From NCBI GenBank assembly GCA_044224495.1, contig JBGAKG010000001.1, forward strand, positions 1-64,000: 64,000 bases of DNA, in the 5' to 3' direction. A program made the translations under genes and the position numbers. The DNA comes from JBGAKG01 sp044224495 (lineage in GTDB: Bacteria > Myxococcota_A > Polyangia > Polyangiales > Polyangiaceae). Positions 1-6,964 of this stretch are shown one piece after another (position 1 is the first letter of the stretch; every line of letters begins with the position of its first letter). Under the pieces are notes generated by a model. That model made no database searches. It was not told where the DNA came from and worked only from the letters and a program-made list of their open reading frames with translations.

Positions 1-2
1 AG

Positions 3-47
3 CCGCCTTCGGCGGTGGCGCGGAAGACCGCGCCAGGGTTGACCTGG
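3..47. other. Hairpin cluster upstream of four-helix-bundle gene
   Basis: Three consecutive inverted repeats can be read directly: 3-15 (5-bp stem, TTC loop), 16-35 (8-bp stem TGGCGCGG/CCGCGCCA, loop AAGA) and 33-47 (5-bp stem, loop GTTGA). They lie in the roughly 110 bases before the four-helix-bundle gene. Function is unknown. They could be the end of an element that starts left of the window, or a structured leader. Confidence 0.5.
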
Positions 48-110
48 GCTCCGTGCGCAGGCCCGACGAGGACGCCTTCGCGCGCAGCGCGACAGGCAAG
101 GAGGTCTCTC

Positions 111-425
111 ATGCTTCAGATCGAACGGTTTGCTCTCGATACGGTGCAGCGGTTGGCTCCGGTGGTCGCGGTGGTCGGCTCGAAGGATCCGGATCTCGCG
201 CGGCAGATGCGGCGCGCGGCTTCGTCGGTCCTGCTCAACATTGCCGAAGCTCAGTCGTCATTCGATGGAAACTCGAGACAGCGACTGCGCTCTGCTCTCG
301 GCTCCGCTCGGGAGACTCGCATGGCACTCGAGCTCGCCGTCGCTTGGGGCTTCACCAAGCGCGATGATGCACTCCTCGACGCACTCGACCGCATCAACGC
401 AACGCTGCACAAGCTCACGCGCTGA
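111..425 (+). CDS. Four-helix bundle protein (S23 / rRNA intervening-sequence family)
   Basis: This 104-residue protein begins MLQIERFALD. The ATG at 111 has AAGGAGG 6-12 bases upstream, which decides the start over longer upstream reading. It is almost wholly amphipathic helix, with the family pattern of DPDLARQMRRAASSVLLNIAE near residues 25-45 and a second paired-helix segment ending in NATLHKLTR. Its length matches the family (100-130 residues). The family includes proteins encoded in 23S rRNA intervening sequences and the Avd accessory protein of diversity-generating retroelements. Members form barrel-like pentamers and bind nucleic acid. No rRNA or reverse transcriptase is next to it here, so its role is unknown. 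It is flanked on both sides by strong hairpins. Confidence 0.85.
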   Translation: MLQIERFALDTVQRLAPVVAVVGSKDPDLARQMRRAASSVLLNIAEAQSSFDGNSRQRLRSALGSARETRMALELAVAWGFTKRDDALLDALDRINATLHKLTR

Positions 426-433
426 CTCCTCTC

Positions 434-462
434 GCGGGCTCCGCGGCCATCGCGGAGCCCGC
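434..462 (+). terminator. Strong stem-loop after the four-helix-bundle gene
   Basis: A perfect 12-bp stem (434-445 with 451-462) and a GCCAT loop start 8 bases after the stop codon. It is followed by a pyrimidine run (TCTCTCTC) rather than pure T. It is probably the transcript end of the gene at 111-425. Confidence 0.65.
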
Positions 463-477
463 TCTCTCTCCATCGCG

Positions 478-498
478 AGCCCGCCGCTTCGGCGGGCT
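478..498. repeat. Inverted repeat, 9-bp stem
   Basis: AGCCCGCCG, loop CTT, CGGCGGGCT. It is a second hairpin 15 bases after the first, possibly a second terminator or part of a structured element. Confidence 0.5.
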
Positions 499-530
499 TG
501 GATCGAGTCTCGCCGCGAGAAACTTCGCTG

Positions 531-550
531 CCTGGGGCTTTAGCCCCAGG
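531..550. repeat. REP-like hairpin CCTGGGGC-TTTA-GCCCCAGG
   Basis: A perfect 8-bp stem with a TTTA loop. Short CTGGGGC/GCCCCAG hairpins of this shape are common as dispersed intergenic repeats in bacteria. Only one copy was noticed in this window, so repeat status is an inference. Confidence 0.5.
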
Positions 551-648
551 CGCGCCTGCGCTCGAGAGAGAAGAACAAAAGAATGCACAGACTGAAGAAG
601 TCAGACCCGAGAATCGGAGAAGCAGAGGGACGGACTCGGACAACGGAT

Positions 649-741
649 GCGGGAGCGGGAGCGGGAGCGGGAGCGGGAGCCGGAGCGGGAGCCGGAGCGG
701 GAGCCGGAGCTGGTGCCGGAGCTGGAGCTGGAGCGGAAGCG
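649..741. repeat. GGGAGC-type hexanucleotide tandem repeat with G-quadruplex potential
   Basis: About fifteen 6-base units (GGGAGC drifting to GGAGCC and GGAGCT) run through 649-741. Five GGG runs separated by AGC lie between 651 and 677, which is a canonical G-quadruplex pattern on the plus strand. The tract is between the hairpins after the four-helix gene and the 3' end of the minus-strand lipoprotein gene at 780. It can be read as a Gly-Ala repeat, but no start signal supports translation. Confidence 0.8.
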
Positions 742-779
742 GATCACTCCACGACCCGCCCCGCCGACATCCGAAGCTC

Positions 780-1988
780 TCACTTCCCGGTCTTCGAAAC
801 CTGCCCACCTCCCTCGTTGATCCAATAGACGCTCTTCGCGTCGATCACGACGCACCCCGGGAAATTCTGCTGCTTCGCGAGGGGCGTCGCTCCCTGCCCC
901 GTGATCGTCGCGCGGTTGATCGTTCCGGTGTTCGGGCTCCCGGTGCTCGGTACCCCGTACCAGACGTTGGTTCCGTCGGTCGCGACTCCCGAGACCGTCC
1001 CGAGGTTCGGGAGGATTTGGTTCGCGTTGCCGTTGGTCGCCGAGAGCGGGATCGACAGCAGCGCCGCCTGGTTGCCCGAGCTCGACCCGAAGTAGGCCGA
1101 CGTCTTGTCGATCGCGATGTAACGCGCCCCCGGCGCCTTCGTCACCGTCACCGGGTTCGGCTGCGTACCATCGAGCGGAACCCTCAGCACCGCTCCCGCG
1201 ATCGGGTCGGTGAAGTACGCGTTCGTCGCGTCGACACGCAGGTACGCCGCGTGGTTCTGCCCCGCCCCGTTCGCGATCTTCGTCGGGTTCGGCGACGCCT
1301 TCGGGCTCTTCCACACCGTCCCATCTCCGCGGTTCGTCCAGTAGACGTTCGTCGCGTCCACCACCACGTCGAGCGGGTTCGCTTGGTTCGTCGCGATCGG
1401 CGTCGCATTGCCTCCGTTCACGCTCACCTTCTGGATCGAGCCCACGTTCGGCGCGCTCCCCGTGTCGCCGAAGTACAGATCCGTTCCGTCCGACGCGAGG
1501 CCGTGCGGGCGATCTTGGTTGTTCGTGATCGACACCGGATTGCCGCCGTTCACGGGCACCTTCCACACCGAGCCGGCCAGACCGGTGAGCCCCGTCGCCC
1601 AGTACACGTTGGTCGAATCGACCGTCAGGCACGCGAAGTCACTCACCTGCGGGGGCGCACCCGAGTCCGCCGCGAAGAGCGGACAGACACCGTTCGTGCA
1701 TTGCGTCGCACAGACGACGCCGCAGCCACCGCAGTTCTGGTTGTCCTTCGAGAGATCGACGTTGCAACCATCCGCCGCCTTGCCGCTGCAGTTCGCCATC
1801 GGCGCAGTGCAGGTCAGACCCGAGTCGGGCACGGTGCCGCCGTCGTTGCCGTTCCCCGAGTCGTTGCCGTTCCCCGAGTCGTTGCCGTTGCCGGCGTCGC
1901 CGGATTGGAGATCCGTCACGTCGCTGCCACCGCACGCGAGCACGATGGACGCCACACTCAGTGCCAAGCCCAAGCGCATCTTCGTCAT
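780..1988 (-). CDS. Beta-propeller lipoprotein with Cys-rich N-terminal module
   Basis: This 402-residue protein starts at the ATG at 1988, preceded by GGGAGG. The N-terminus (MTKMRLGLAL...VLACGG) is a type II signal peptide with a lipobox ending at Cys. A short GNGNDS repeat follows, then a Cys-rich stretch (CSGKAADGCNVD, NCGGCGVVC) common in myxobacterial surface proteins. The remainder is a repeated pattern of the type TNVYWAT...GSVWKVPVNGG, about six to seven blades, as in DUF5050/NHL-like propellers. It is likely anchored at the outer membrane. Ligand and role are unknown. It lies 183 bases downstream of the lipoprotein gene at 2172-3761, in the same direction. Confidence 0.88.
   Translation of the reverse strand: MTKMRLGLALSVASIVLACGGSDVTDLQSGDAGNGNDSGNGNDSGNGNDGGTVPDSGLTCTAPMANCSGKAADGCNVDLSKDNQNCGGCGVVCATQCTNGVCPLFAADSGAPPQVSDFACLTVDSTNVYWATGLTGLAGSVWKVPVNGGNPVSITNNQDRPHGLASDGTDLYFGDTGSAPNVGSIQKVSVNGGNATPIATNQANPLDVVVDATNVYWTNRGDGTVWKSPKASPNPTKIANGAGQNHAAYLRVDATNAYFTDPIAGAVLRVPLDGTQPNPVTVTKAPGARYIAIDKTSAYFGSSSGNQAALLSIPLSATNGNANQILPNLGTVSGVATDGTNVWYGVPSTGSPNTGTINRATITGQGATPLAKQQNFPGCVVIDAKSVYWINEGGGQVSKTGK
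1845..1898. repeat. Three 18-bp tandem repeats inside a lipoprotein gene
   Basis: Two identical 18-base units (1845-1862, 1863-1880) and a diverged third (1881-1898) encode a GNGNDS linker just after the lipobox. The unit length keeps the frame, so copy-number change would only alter linker length. Confidence 0.85.
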
Positions 1989-2117
1989 TGCAAGCCTCCC
2001 AAGCTCTGGTTTCGTCGCGAAGCCGAGGCCGGAAGTGCAACCGATGTGCCGCGTGGGATTCCGCGCAGATGCGAGCGGACGCGCCTGCGCGGCGCCGCCA
2101 ACTGGGTTGCCCATGCC

Positions 2118-2135
2118 GCACTCTCTGCAGAGTGC
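2118..2135 (-). terminator. Stem-loop downstream of the CxxCH lipoprotein gene
   Basis: A 7-bp stem GCACTCT/AGAGTGC with a 4-base loop lies 37 bases past the stop codon at 2172 on the minus strand. There is no T-run, so it may be a terminator or an mRNA-stabilising hairpin. Confidence 0.4.
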
Positions 2136-2171
2136 AACCATGAGCGGGGCGGTACGCCGCGCTCCGAGAGC

Positions 2172-3761
2172 TCAGGGCCCTTCGTCGTCGCGATAGAGCG
2201 ACTCGAAGACCTTCACCGTCGGATCCTTCTTCGAGATCCGATCGAGCCACGCCTTGCGGTTCTGGAGCTCGTGGTACGTGTAGCTCGCGCCACCGTGATC
2301 GAACTTCGCGCCGCCTTCGAGGAACGGCGACAGCTTCGACTCCTGGCCCGGCATGCGCGGGAATACGTGGAAGCCGAACACACCCGCTTCCTTGCTGTGG
2401 CAGCCCGTGCAGGTGCGAATCGCGAACTGGTGGCGCCGATGCTCGAACGTGTCGGCGAGCTGCCAGACGCGGTCCTCCTTCGCGCGCCCGAACGGCGCGG
2501 TCACCCGCGGCGACGGCGTCGGATCGCCCGGCATCTCGAACTTCACCGGCGTCTTGCCGTCGACCGGGCACCCGCGCATCACCTGGTTCGGGTCGCCCCA
2601 GATCAACCCGTTCGGCCCCTTCGGCCCTTCGCCCACGGTGCGCGGGATGTTGTAACCGTCGACGTCCTTCGTGTTCTGCGGAGAGAGCCGCGCCATGTCG
2701 AGATCGCCGTGCGCGCCGTCCCAGTAGAAGTCGACGAGCTTGGCGAGGTCCGGGCCGTCGCCGCACGCATAGGGCTCGTCGCGCGGCTTACGCGGGATGA
2801 GCTGCCACGCGTCCTGCTTCAGCATGTACCACTCGCGGAGCTCGAACTCGCGCTCGCCGCCGCCGCGGAGCTCCGTGTTCGCGCGCAGGGCGACGAAGTT
2901 CTCCGGGCGCGCGAAGCGGCTCACGATCTCCCAGAGCCGATCCGAGAACTGCCCCGTCTGCGTCTCGGGATCCCACTGCGAGAGCGAGCGCCACAGGAGG
3001 CCCCAGCGCTCCAGCTGCGTCGCACGCGTGCCGTCGTCGAAGAGCGCCTTCCGGAAGTCGAAGCCCGGGATCGGCATGTACCCCGCGTCGAGCGCCGGGA
3101 GCCGGAACTCGATGATGAAGGTCATCGGGTACGGGCGCTTCTCGTTCTTCTCCATCGCGTCGTCGACGAGCCCGAAGATCAGCCGACCTTCGCCGATCGT
3201 GCGCGGGTCCTTCGCCGCGTCGATGATCCCGCGGTCGTCCACGTCACCCGAGACGTCGAGCCGGTTCACGACCGCGAGCAGACGGAACGGTCCGCCGCCG
3301 ATGTCGTTCTGCTTCAGCTGCGGCCAGAGCTTCTGCACGCGGCGCCACGGGTTCGCGTCCTGGACGAGCCCGAGCCGTGCGGCGCCCGGCGCGCCGGCGT
3401 GATCGTCGTACTCGCCCGCGGCGGCGTCGAAGACCGCGTCCACCCAGTCGTTCGCCTGGGGATTGGACATCTTCGCGCCCGCGTCCTTCGCCCACCCCTG
3501 CGCTGCCTTCGCGAGCCGGTGGAGCATCAGCCCGAGCGGGAGCTGAGCGTCGACCTTCTTCATCCCTTTCGGGGACGTGACGAGCACGCTCCGGTTCGAG
3601 CGGAGGGTCAGCGCGCGGACCTTCGTCGCGTCGAGCTGGAGCGACTTCAGCGCGTCTTCGTCCGACGTCGCGCCGTCGGACACGTCGGCGGAGCAGCCCG
3701 CGGCGACGGCCAGGCCGAGGAGACAGACGAAGGCGAGGGTCTTTGATCCAGGTCGCGGCAT
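2172..3761 (-). CDS. Lipoprotein with C-terminal CxxCH (haem c-type) motif
   Basis: This 529-residue protein starts MPRPGSKTLAF at 3761 and has a lipobox (LAVAAGC). No known enzyme fold is recognised in the first 400 residues, which look globular with segments such as GPFRLLAVVNRLDVSG. Near residue 440 lies TCTGCHSKEAGVFGF, a CxxCH motif of the kind that attaches haem c, followed by a possible distal Met. This suggests a single-haem or haem-like site in an otherwise uncharacterised surface protein, a type often seen in Myxococcota. Alternatively the two cysteines and the histidine could bind another metal. Confidence 0.85.
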   Translation of the reverse strand: MPRPGSKTLAFVCLLGLAVAAGCSADVSDGATSDEDALKSLQLDATKVRALTLRSNRSVLVTSPKGMKKVDAQLPLGLMLHRLAKAAQGWAKDAGAKMSNPQANDWVDAVFDAAAGEYDDHAGAPGAARLGLVQDANPWRRVQKLWPQLKQNDIGGGPFRLLAVVNRLDVSGDVDDRGIIDAAKDPRTIGEGRLIFGLVDDAMEKNEKRPYPMTFIIEFRLPALDAGYMPIPGFDFRKALFDDGTRATQLERWGLLWRSLSQWDPETQTGQFSDRLWEIVSRFARPENFVALRANTELRGGGEREFELREWYMLKQDAWQLIPRKPRDEPYACGDGPDLAKLVDFYWDGAHGDLDMARLSPQNTKDVDGYNIPRTVGEGPKGPNGLIWGDPNQVMRGCPVDGKTPVKFEMPGDPTPSPRVTAPFGRAKEDRVWQLADTFEHRRHQFAIRTCTGCHSKEAGVFGFHVFPRMPGQESKLSPFLEGGAKFDHGGASYTYHELQNRKAWLDRISKKDPTVKVFESLYRDDEGP

Positions 3762-3918
3762 GCCCCCGAGGAGTGCAGGCCCCGTGCCGCGTGAAATCAC
3801 CGGAAAAACAAGGGGATCCCCGGAGGGTGCTCCGGCCGATCATGGACGACGGGCCGCCGGATCGGATCGCGGACGATCCTCGTCGCGGGCCGTCACGAGC
3901 AACTCGCGCGAGACCGCG

Positions 3919-4386
3919 TCAGTCGACGGTGACGCTCGCGAGCATCGACTCCACCCCGGGCTTCCAGCGCTCCATGTTCTCCGCCGAGCCTCCCGCCTCC
4001 GCCATCACGAGCTTCGTCTTCCGAACGAAGATGCGCACGCGATAGACGTAGGGCTTCCCCGCTTCGTCGTGGCCGAACACGAGCTCGCGCCCCGGCGTTC
4101 CGTCGGCGGACTTCACGTCCGTCGCGCTCACCTTCGCGTAGCCGTCCATCTCGCGCATGCGGAGCATCACCGCGCTCTCCCAGAACGCCAGGTCGGTCTT
4201 GTCGTCGATCTTCACCGTCCGCACGGCGACGGCCACGCCGTCGGGTGCGACCGCGCGGTAGTCGTAGGCGGAGTTGTCCTCTTTGACCTCGACGAACCCC
4301 GGAGCGGTCTTCACGTCGAAGGACTTCGCACAACCGGCCGAGCCGATCGCCAGCGCGAGCGCCGCCGCCACGAAGAGCGCCCTCAT
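3919..4386 (-). CDS. Small lipoprotein, last gene of the DUF4349/ABC operon
   Basis: This 155-residue protein starts MRALFVAAALALAIGSAGC, a clear lipoprotein signal. The ATG at 4386 overlaps the stop codon of the DUF4349 gene by four bases (ATGA), so the two are translationally coupled. The mature part is a compact mixed alpha/beta sequence without recognised motifs (PGFVEVKEDNSAYDYRA at its start, LASVTVD at its end). Its position makes it a likely accessory to the upstream exporter, but this is inferred from context only. Confidence 0.85.
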   Translation of the reverse strand: MRALFVAAALALAIGSAGCAKSFDVKTAPGFVEVKEDNSAYDYRAVAPDGVAVAVRTVKIDDKTDLAFWESAVMLRMREMDGYAKVSATDVKSADGTPGRELVFGHDEAGKPYVYRVRIFVRKTKLVMAEAGGSAENMERWKPGVESMLASVTVD

Positions 4387-5714
4387 CGGTTCACCCGCAG
4401 CAAGGGGCCGAGGCCCATCGTGTTCATCCACGGAAATGGCAGGAGCGCTTGGGAGCGCACCGCCTGCTGTTGCGTCTTCTCGAACGACACCGTGATCGTG
4501 GAGTACGCGATCCGGTCATGGAGCAGCTTGAGCTTGCCCTCGAGCCGCTCGATCTCCTCGGTCACCTTCGCGAGCTCCTTGTGGATCTCGACCGCATCCT
4601 TCACCTGCGCCGTCTGGAGCAGCTTCTCGAGCCGCTCGCGGACCGCCGTCGCGTTCTTCAAGCGCATCGAGAGGTCCACGTACTGGTCGGTGACGTCCTC
4701 GGCGGCGACGTTCTTGTGGAGCACGTCCCCGAGCGTCGAGATGGCGGCCACGAGCTCGTCGAACTTCTCGCGCGGGACGCGCACCGTGATCTGGCGGTCG
4801 CTCCGCAGAGCGAGGTAGCCACCGAGCGAGATCGCCTTCTTCTCCACGCCGTCGAGGTTCTTGTCGACCTCGTACACGGCGAGGACGAGCTCCGCCGTGC
4901 GGATGAGCATCGACGCGTCGTGCGCTTCCTCTCCGGTGGACGTCGGCGGCTTCGTCACCGCGCCACCACCTCCCGTCGGAGGAGGCGGCGGCGGTTGCGC
5001 CGGAACGGGGTTCGGCACGTTCGTCGTGGGCGGCGGGGTCGTCGGCGCGGCGAACACCGCGCCGCGCGCCGGGGCCGGGCCGGCGAGCACCGTCTCGTTC
5101 AAGAGCGCGAAGCGAGCCTTCGTCTGGAAGGTGCGCTGCTTCAGATCGTCGACGCGGCGCTCGAGCGCTTGGGTGCGCCCGTCGTAGCTCCCTGCTGCGA
5201 GCTGGTCGCCGCCGTAGTACCCGAGCTCCTCGCCGATGCACTGGGCTGCCTCGTTGCGCAACGTGCGCGCGGTCGCCTCGAGGTTGGTGAGCTCGAGGTA
5301 GGGCGTGCTCGCGTCGTCGTCGGCGAGGGCGCCGTCCCGCACCTCGCTCCGCTTCGCGCGCGCGTTCGCCTCGATCGAGAGGGCCTGCCGCAGCTTGTCG
5401 TTCTCGCACTGGAACGCGACGACGTCGCGCGCAGCGGCTGCCCGGTCCGTGAGCTGACTGATGGCGCCGACCGACGCGGCGATGCTGCCGACGAGCTGGT
5501 CGGCGCGCGCCTCGGGGTTGCCCGAGATCGCGAGCGCCGGCGCCGGCAGGGGCGCTCCGTGCGCGCGCGGATCCACCCCGGGCGCCGGCGAGTGCCCGTA
5601 GTCGACGTAGGCCGCAGACGGCGGGTGGTTCGCTGCGCAACCGGCGCCCCCCGCGCAAGCGGTCAGAGCCAGCGCGACGCGGAGAGCGAGAGTTCGGTCG
5701 ATCGGGGCTCGCAT
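4383..5714 (-). CDS. DUF4349 domain lipoprotein
   Basis: This 443-residue protein has an N-terminal signal with lipobox (GGAGC). A helical region spans about residues 60-210, then a Pro/Gly-rich linker (about 225-260), then a DUF4349 domain. The domain shows TAELVLAVYEVDKNLDG, a RITVRVPREKFDELV-like strand, and a long coiled coil with EEIERLEGKLKLLHDRIAY and STITVSFE. Family members are membrane-associated proteins often found with export genes; their biochemical role is not established. It lies 44 bases after the HlyD-type adaptor gene and overlaps the next gene. Unlike many relatives, no C-terminal transmembrane helix is obvious. Confidence 0.85.
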   Translation of the reverse strand: MRAPIDRTLALRVALALTACAGGAGCAANHPPSAAYVDYGHSPAPGVDPRAHGAPLPAPALAISGNPEARADQLVGSIAASVGAISQLTDRAAAARDVVAFQCENDKLRQALSIEANARAKRSEVRDGALADDDASTPYLELTNLEATARTLRNEAAQCIGEELGYYGGDQLAAGSYDGRTQALERRVDDLKQRTFQTKARFALLNETVLAGPAPARGAVFAAPTTPPPTTNVPNPVPAQPPPPPPTGGGGAVTKPPTSTGEEAHDASMLIRTAELVLAVYEVDKNLDGVEKKAISLGGYLALRSDRQITVRVPREKFDELVAAISTLGDVLHKNVAAEDVTDQYVDLSMRLKNATAVRERLEKLLQTAQVKDAVEIHKELAKVTEEIERLEGKLKLLHDRIAYSTITVSFEKTQQQAVRSQALLPFPWMNTMGLGPLLRVNR

Positions 5715-5723
5715 TGGGCGGTC

Positions 5724-5756
5724 CTACGTAAGAGGTGCGCCGATCATTCCTCCTTG
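5724..5756 (-). other. Seven-codon mini-ORF with a perfect Shine-Dalgarno
   Basis: On the minus strand AAGGAGGA (5749-5756) precedes an ATG at 5747. It opens MIGAPLT followed by TAG, in the same frame as the DUF4349 start at 5714. The best ribosome-binding site in the region therefore serves a 7-residue peptide. It could be a leader peptide coupling translation from the adaptor gene, or the remnant of a longer N-terminus cut by an amber codon. Confidence 0.5.
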
Positions 5757-5758
5757 GG

Positions 5759-6964
5759 TCACTTTGCGACCACGCGGGACCCGTCGACGAGCTTCTCGCT
5801 CGGGTGGAGCACGATCGCCGTCCCTTCGCCCAACCCCGACAGGATCTCGGCGTCGAAGGTGCTCCGGTGGCCGAGCTCCACCCGGCGCTCGACCGCGCGC
5901 CCGTTCTCCACCACGAAGACCGCCCACCCGTCACCGCTCCGGAACGCCGCTCCCTGCGGCAGGACCAGGACGTCCGGTTGCTCCCACGTCACGATCTCGA
6001 CGTCGAGCCGATACCCGTCGCCGAGCGCCGCCCACTTCGTGTGCGGCTCGTCGAGATCGATCACGACCGACGCCCGCTGCTCCTCGACGCCGAGCGCGCT
6101 CACGCGCGTGAACGCCGAAGGCTCGATCGTCCGCACGTGCCCCGCGAGCGGCTCGCCGCCCCACCGCAGGAGCTTCACCTTCGCCGCCGCCGGGATGCGC
6201 ACGGCATCGCTCGTGAGGACGTCGCTCACCACCTCGAGCGCCGCGTCGTCGCCGATCTCGAGGAGCGGCGCCCCCGGCATCACGACGCCGGCGCTCTTCT
6301 GGACGATCCGAAGCACGCGCCCTGACGTCGGCGCCGTGATGTCGAACTGCTCGCCGCCCTTGCCACCGAAGCGCGCGAGCGCCGCGCGCGTCATCGAGAC
6401 CTCGTGGTCGGCGACCTGCGCTGCGAACTTCGCCGACGCGAGCTCCTCGGTGCGCAGGCGCTGCTCGAGCTCTGCGTCCTCGACCGACTTCGCGACGACC
6501 GCCCCCTTCGCGGCCAGGCCGCGCGCCGTCTCCAGCTCGCTCGCCGCGTGGCTCGAGGCGAGCTCCGCGCGGGCGACCGCCGCTGCGGCCTGCTTCTGGG
6601 CCGCAATCGCGCCGGCGACGCGCGCCTCCGTCTCGGTCCGCGTGCGCGCGTCGAGGAGCGGCGCGTCCGCCGGGCTGATCCGGGCGATGACGTCGCCTGC
6701 CTTGACCCGATCGCCCGGGCTCAGCTCGATCCGCCCGATGTTCCCGGCGAGCGGCACGGAGACGACGTAGCGATCCTTCACCCGCGTGCGCGCGGCCTCG
6801 TCGACGGTGACCGTGAGGCGGCCGCGGACGACCTTCGTCGTCTCGACCGAGAGCGGCTTCGGGAGGAGCGCCAGCACCACCAGGCCCACGAGCACGACGC
6901 CGACGACGGCCCACGCGATGCGCCCGAGGATGCGGCGATTCTTCTTCTTCGGCTTGGCGTCCAT
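5759..6964 (-). CDS. HlyD/MacA-type periplasmic adaptor
   Basis: This 401-residue protein starts MDAKPKKKNRR with one transmembrane helix (about 15-37). A biotinyl-lipoyl-like half (GNIGRIELSPGDRVKAGDV) and an alpha-helical hairpin rich in Ala, Glu and Gln (about 105-200) follow, then the second lipoyl half (SGRVLRIV) and beta-barrel segments. This order is that of membrane-fusion proteins linking an inner-membrane ABC transporter to an outer-membrane channel. Its ATG overlaps the permease stop (TGATG), showing coupling. No outer-membrane channel gene is in this operon. Substrate unknown. Confidence 0.92.
   Translation of the reverse strand: MDAKPKKKNRRILGRIAWAVVGVVLVGLVVLALLPKPLSVETTKVVRGRLTVTVDEAARTRVKDRYVVSVPLAGNIGRIELSPGDRVKAGDVIARISPADAPLLDARTRTETEARVAGAIAAQKQAAAAVARAELASSHAASELETARGLAAKGAVVAKSVEDAELEQRLRTEELASAKFAAQVADHEVSMTRAALARFGGKGGEQFDITAPTSGRVLRIVQKSAGVVMPGAPLLEIGDDAALEVVSDVLTSDAVRIPAAAKVKLLRWGGEPLAGHVRTIEPSAFTRVSALGVEEQRASVVIDLDEPHTKWAALGDGYRLDVEIVTWEQPDVLVLPQGAAFRSGDGWAVFVVENGRAVERRVELGHRSTFDAEILSGLGEGTAIVLHPSEKLVDGSRVVAK

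Noticed and set aside
111..425. Diversity-generating retroelement accessory (Avd) protein
   Set aside because: Same fold family, but no reverse transcriptase or template/variable repeat pair was seen within the window.
583..828. Gly-Ala repeat protein encoded by the GGGAGC tract
   Set aside because: It is only the translation of a simple DNA repeat. No start signal, and it overlaps the end of a supported minus-strand gene.
949..961. Further copy of the GTACC-N5-GGTAC palindrome
   Set aside because: GGTAC-CCC-GTACC has reversed arms and a 3-base gap, so it does not match the motif.
498..3746. A 1082-residue open frame on the plus strand opposite two lipoprotein genes
   Set aside because: Arg-rich shadow of the minus-strand genes, starting in a simple repeat. 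No domain or ribosome-binding site.
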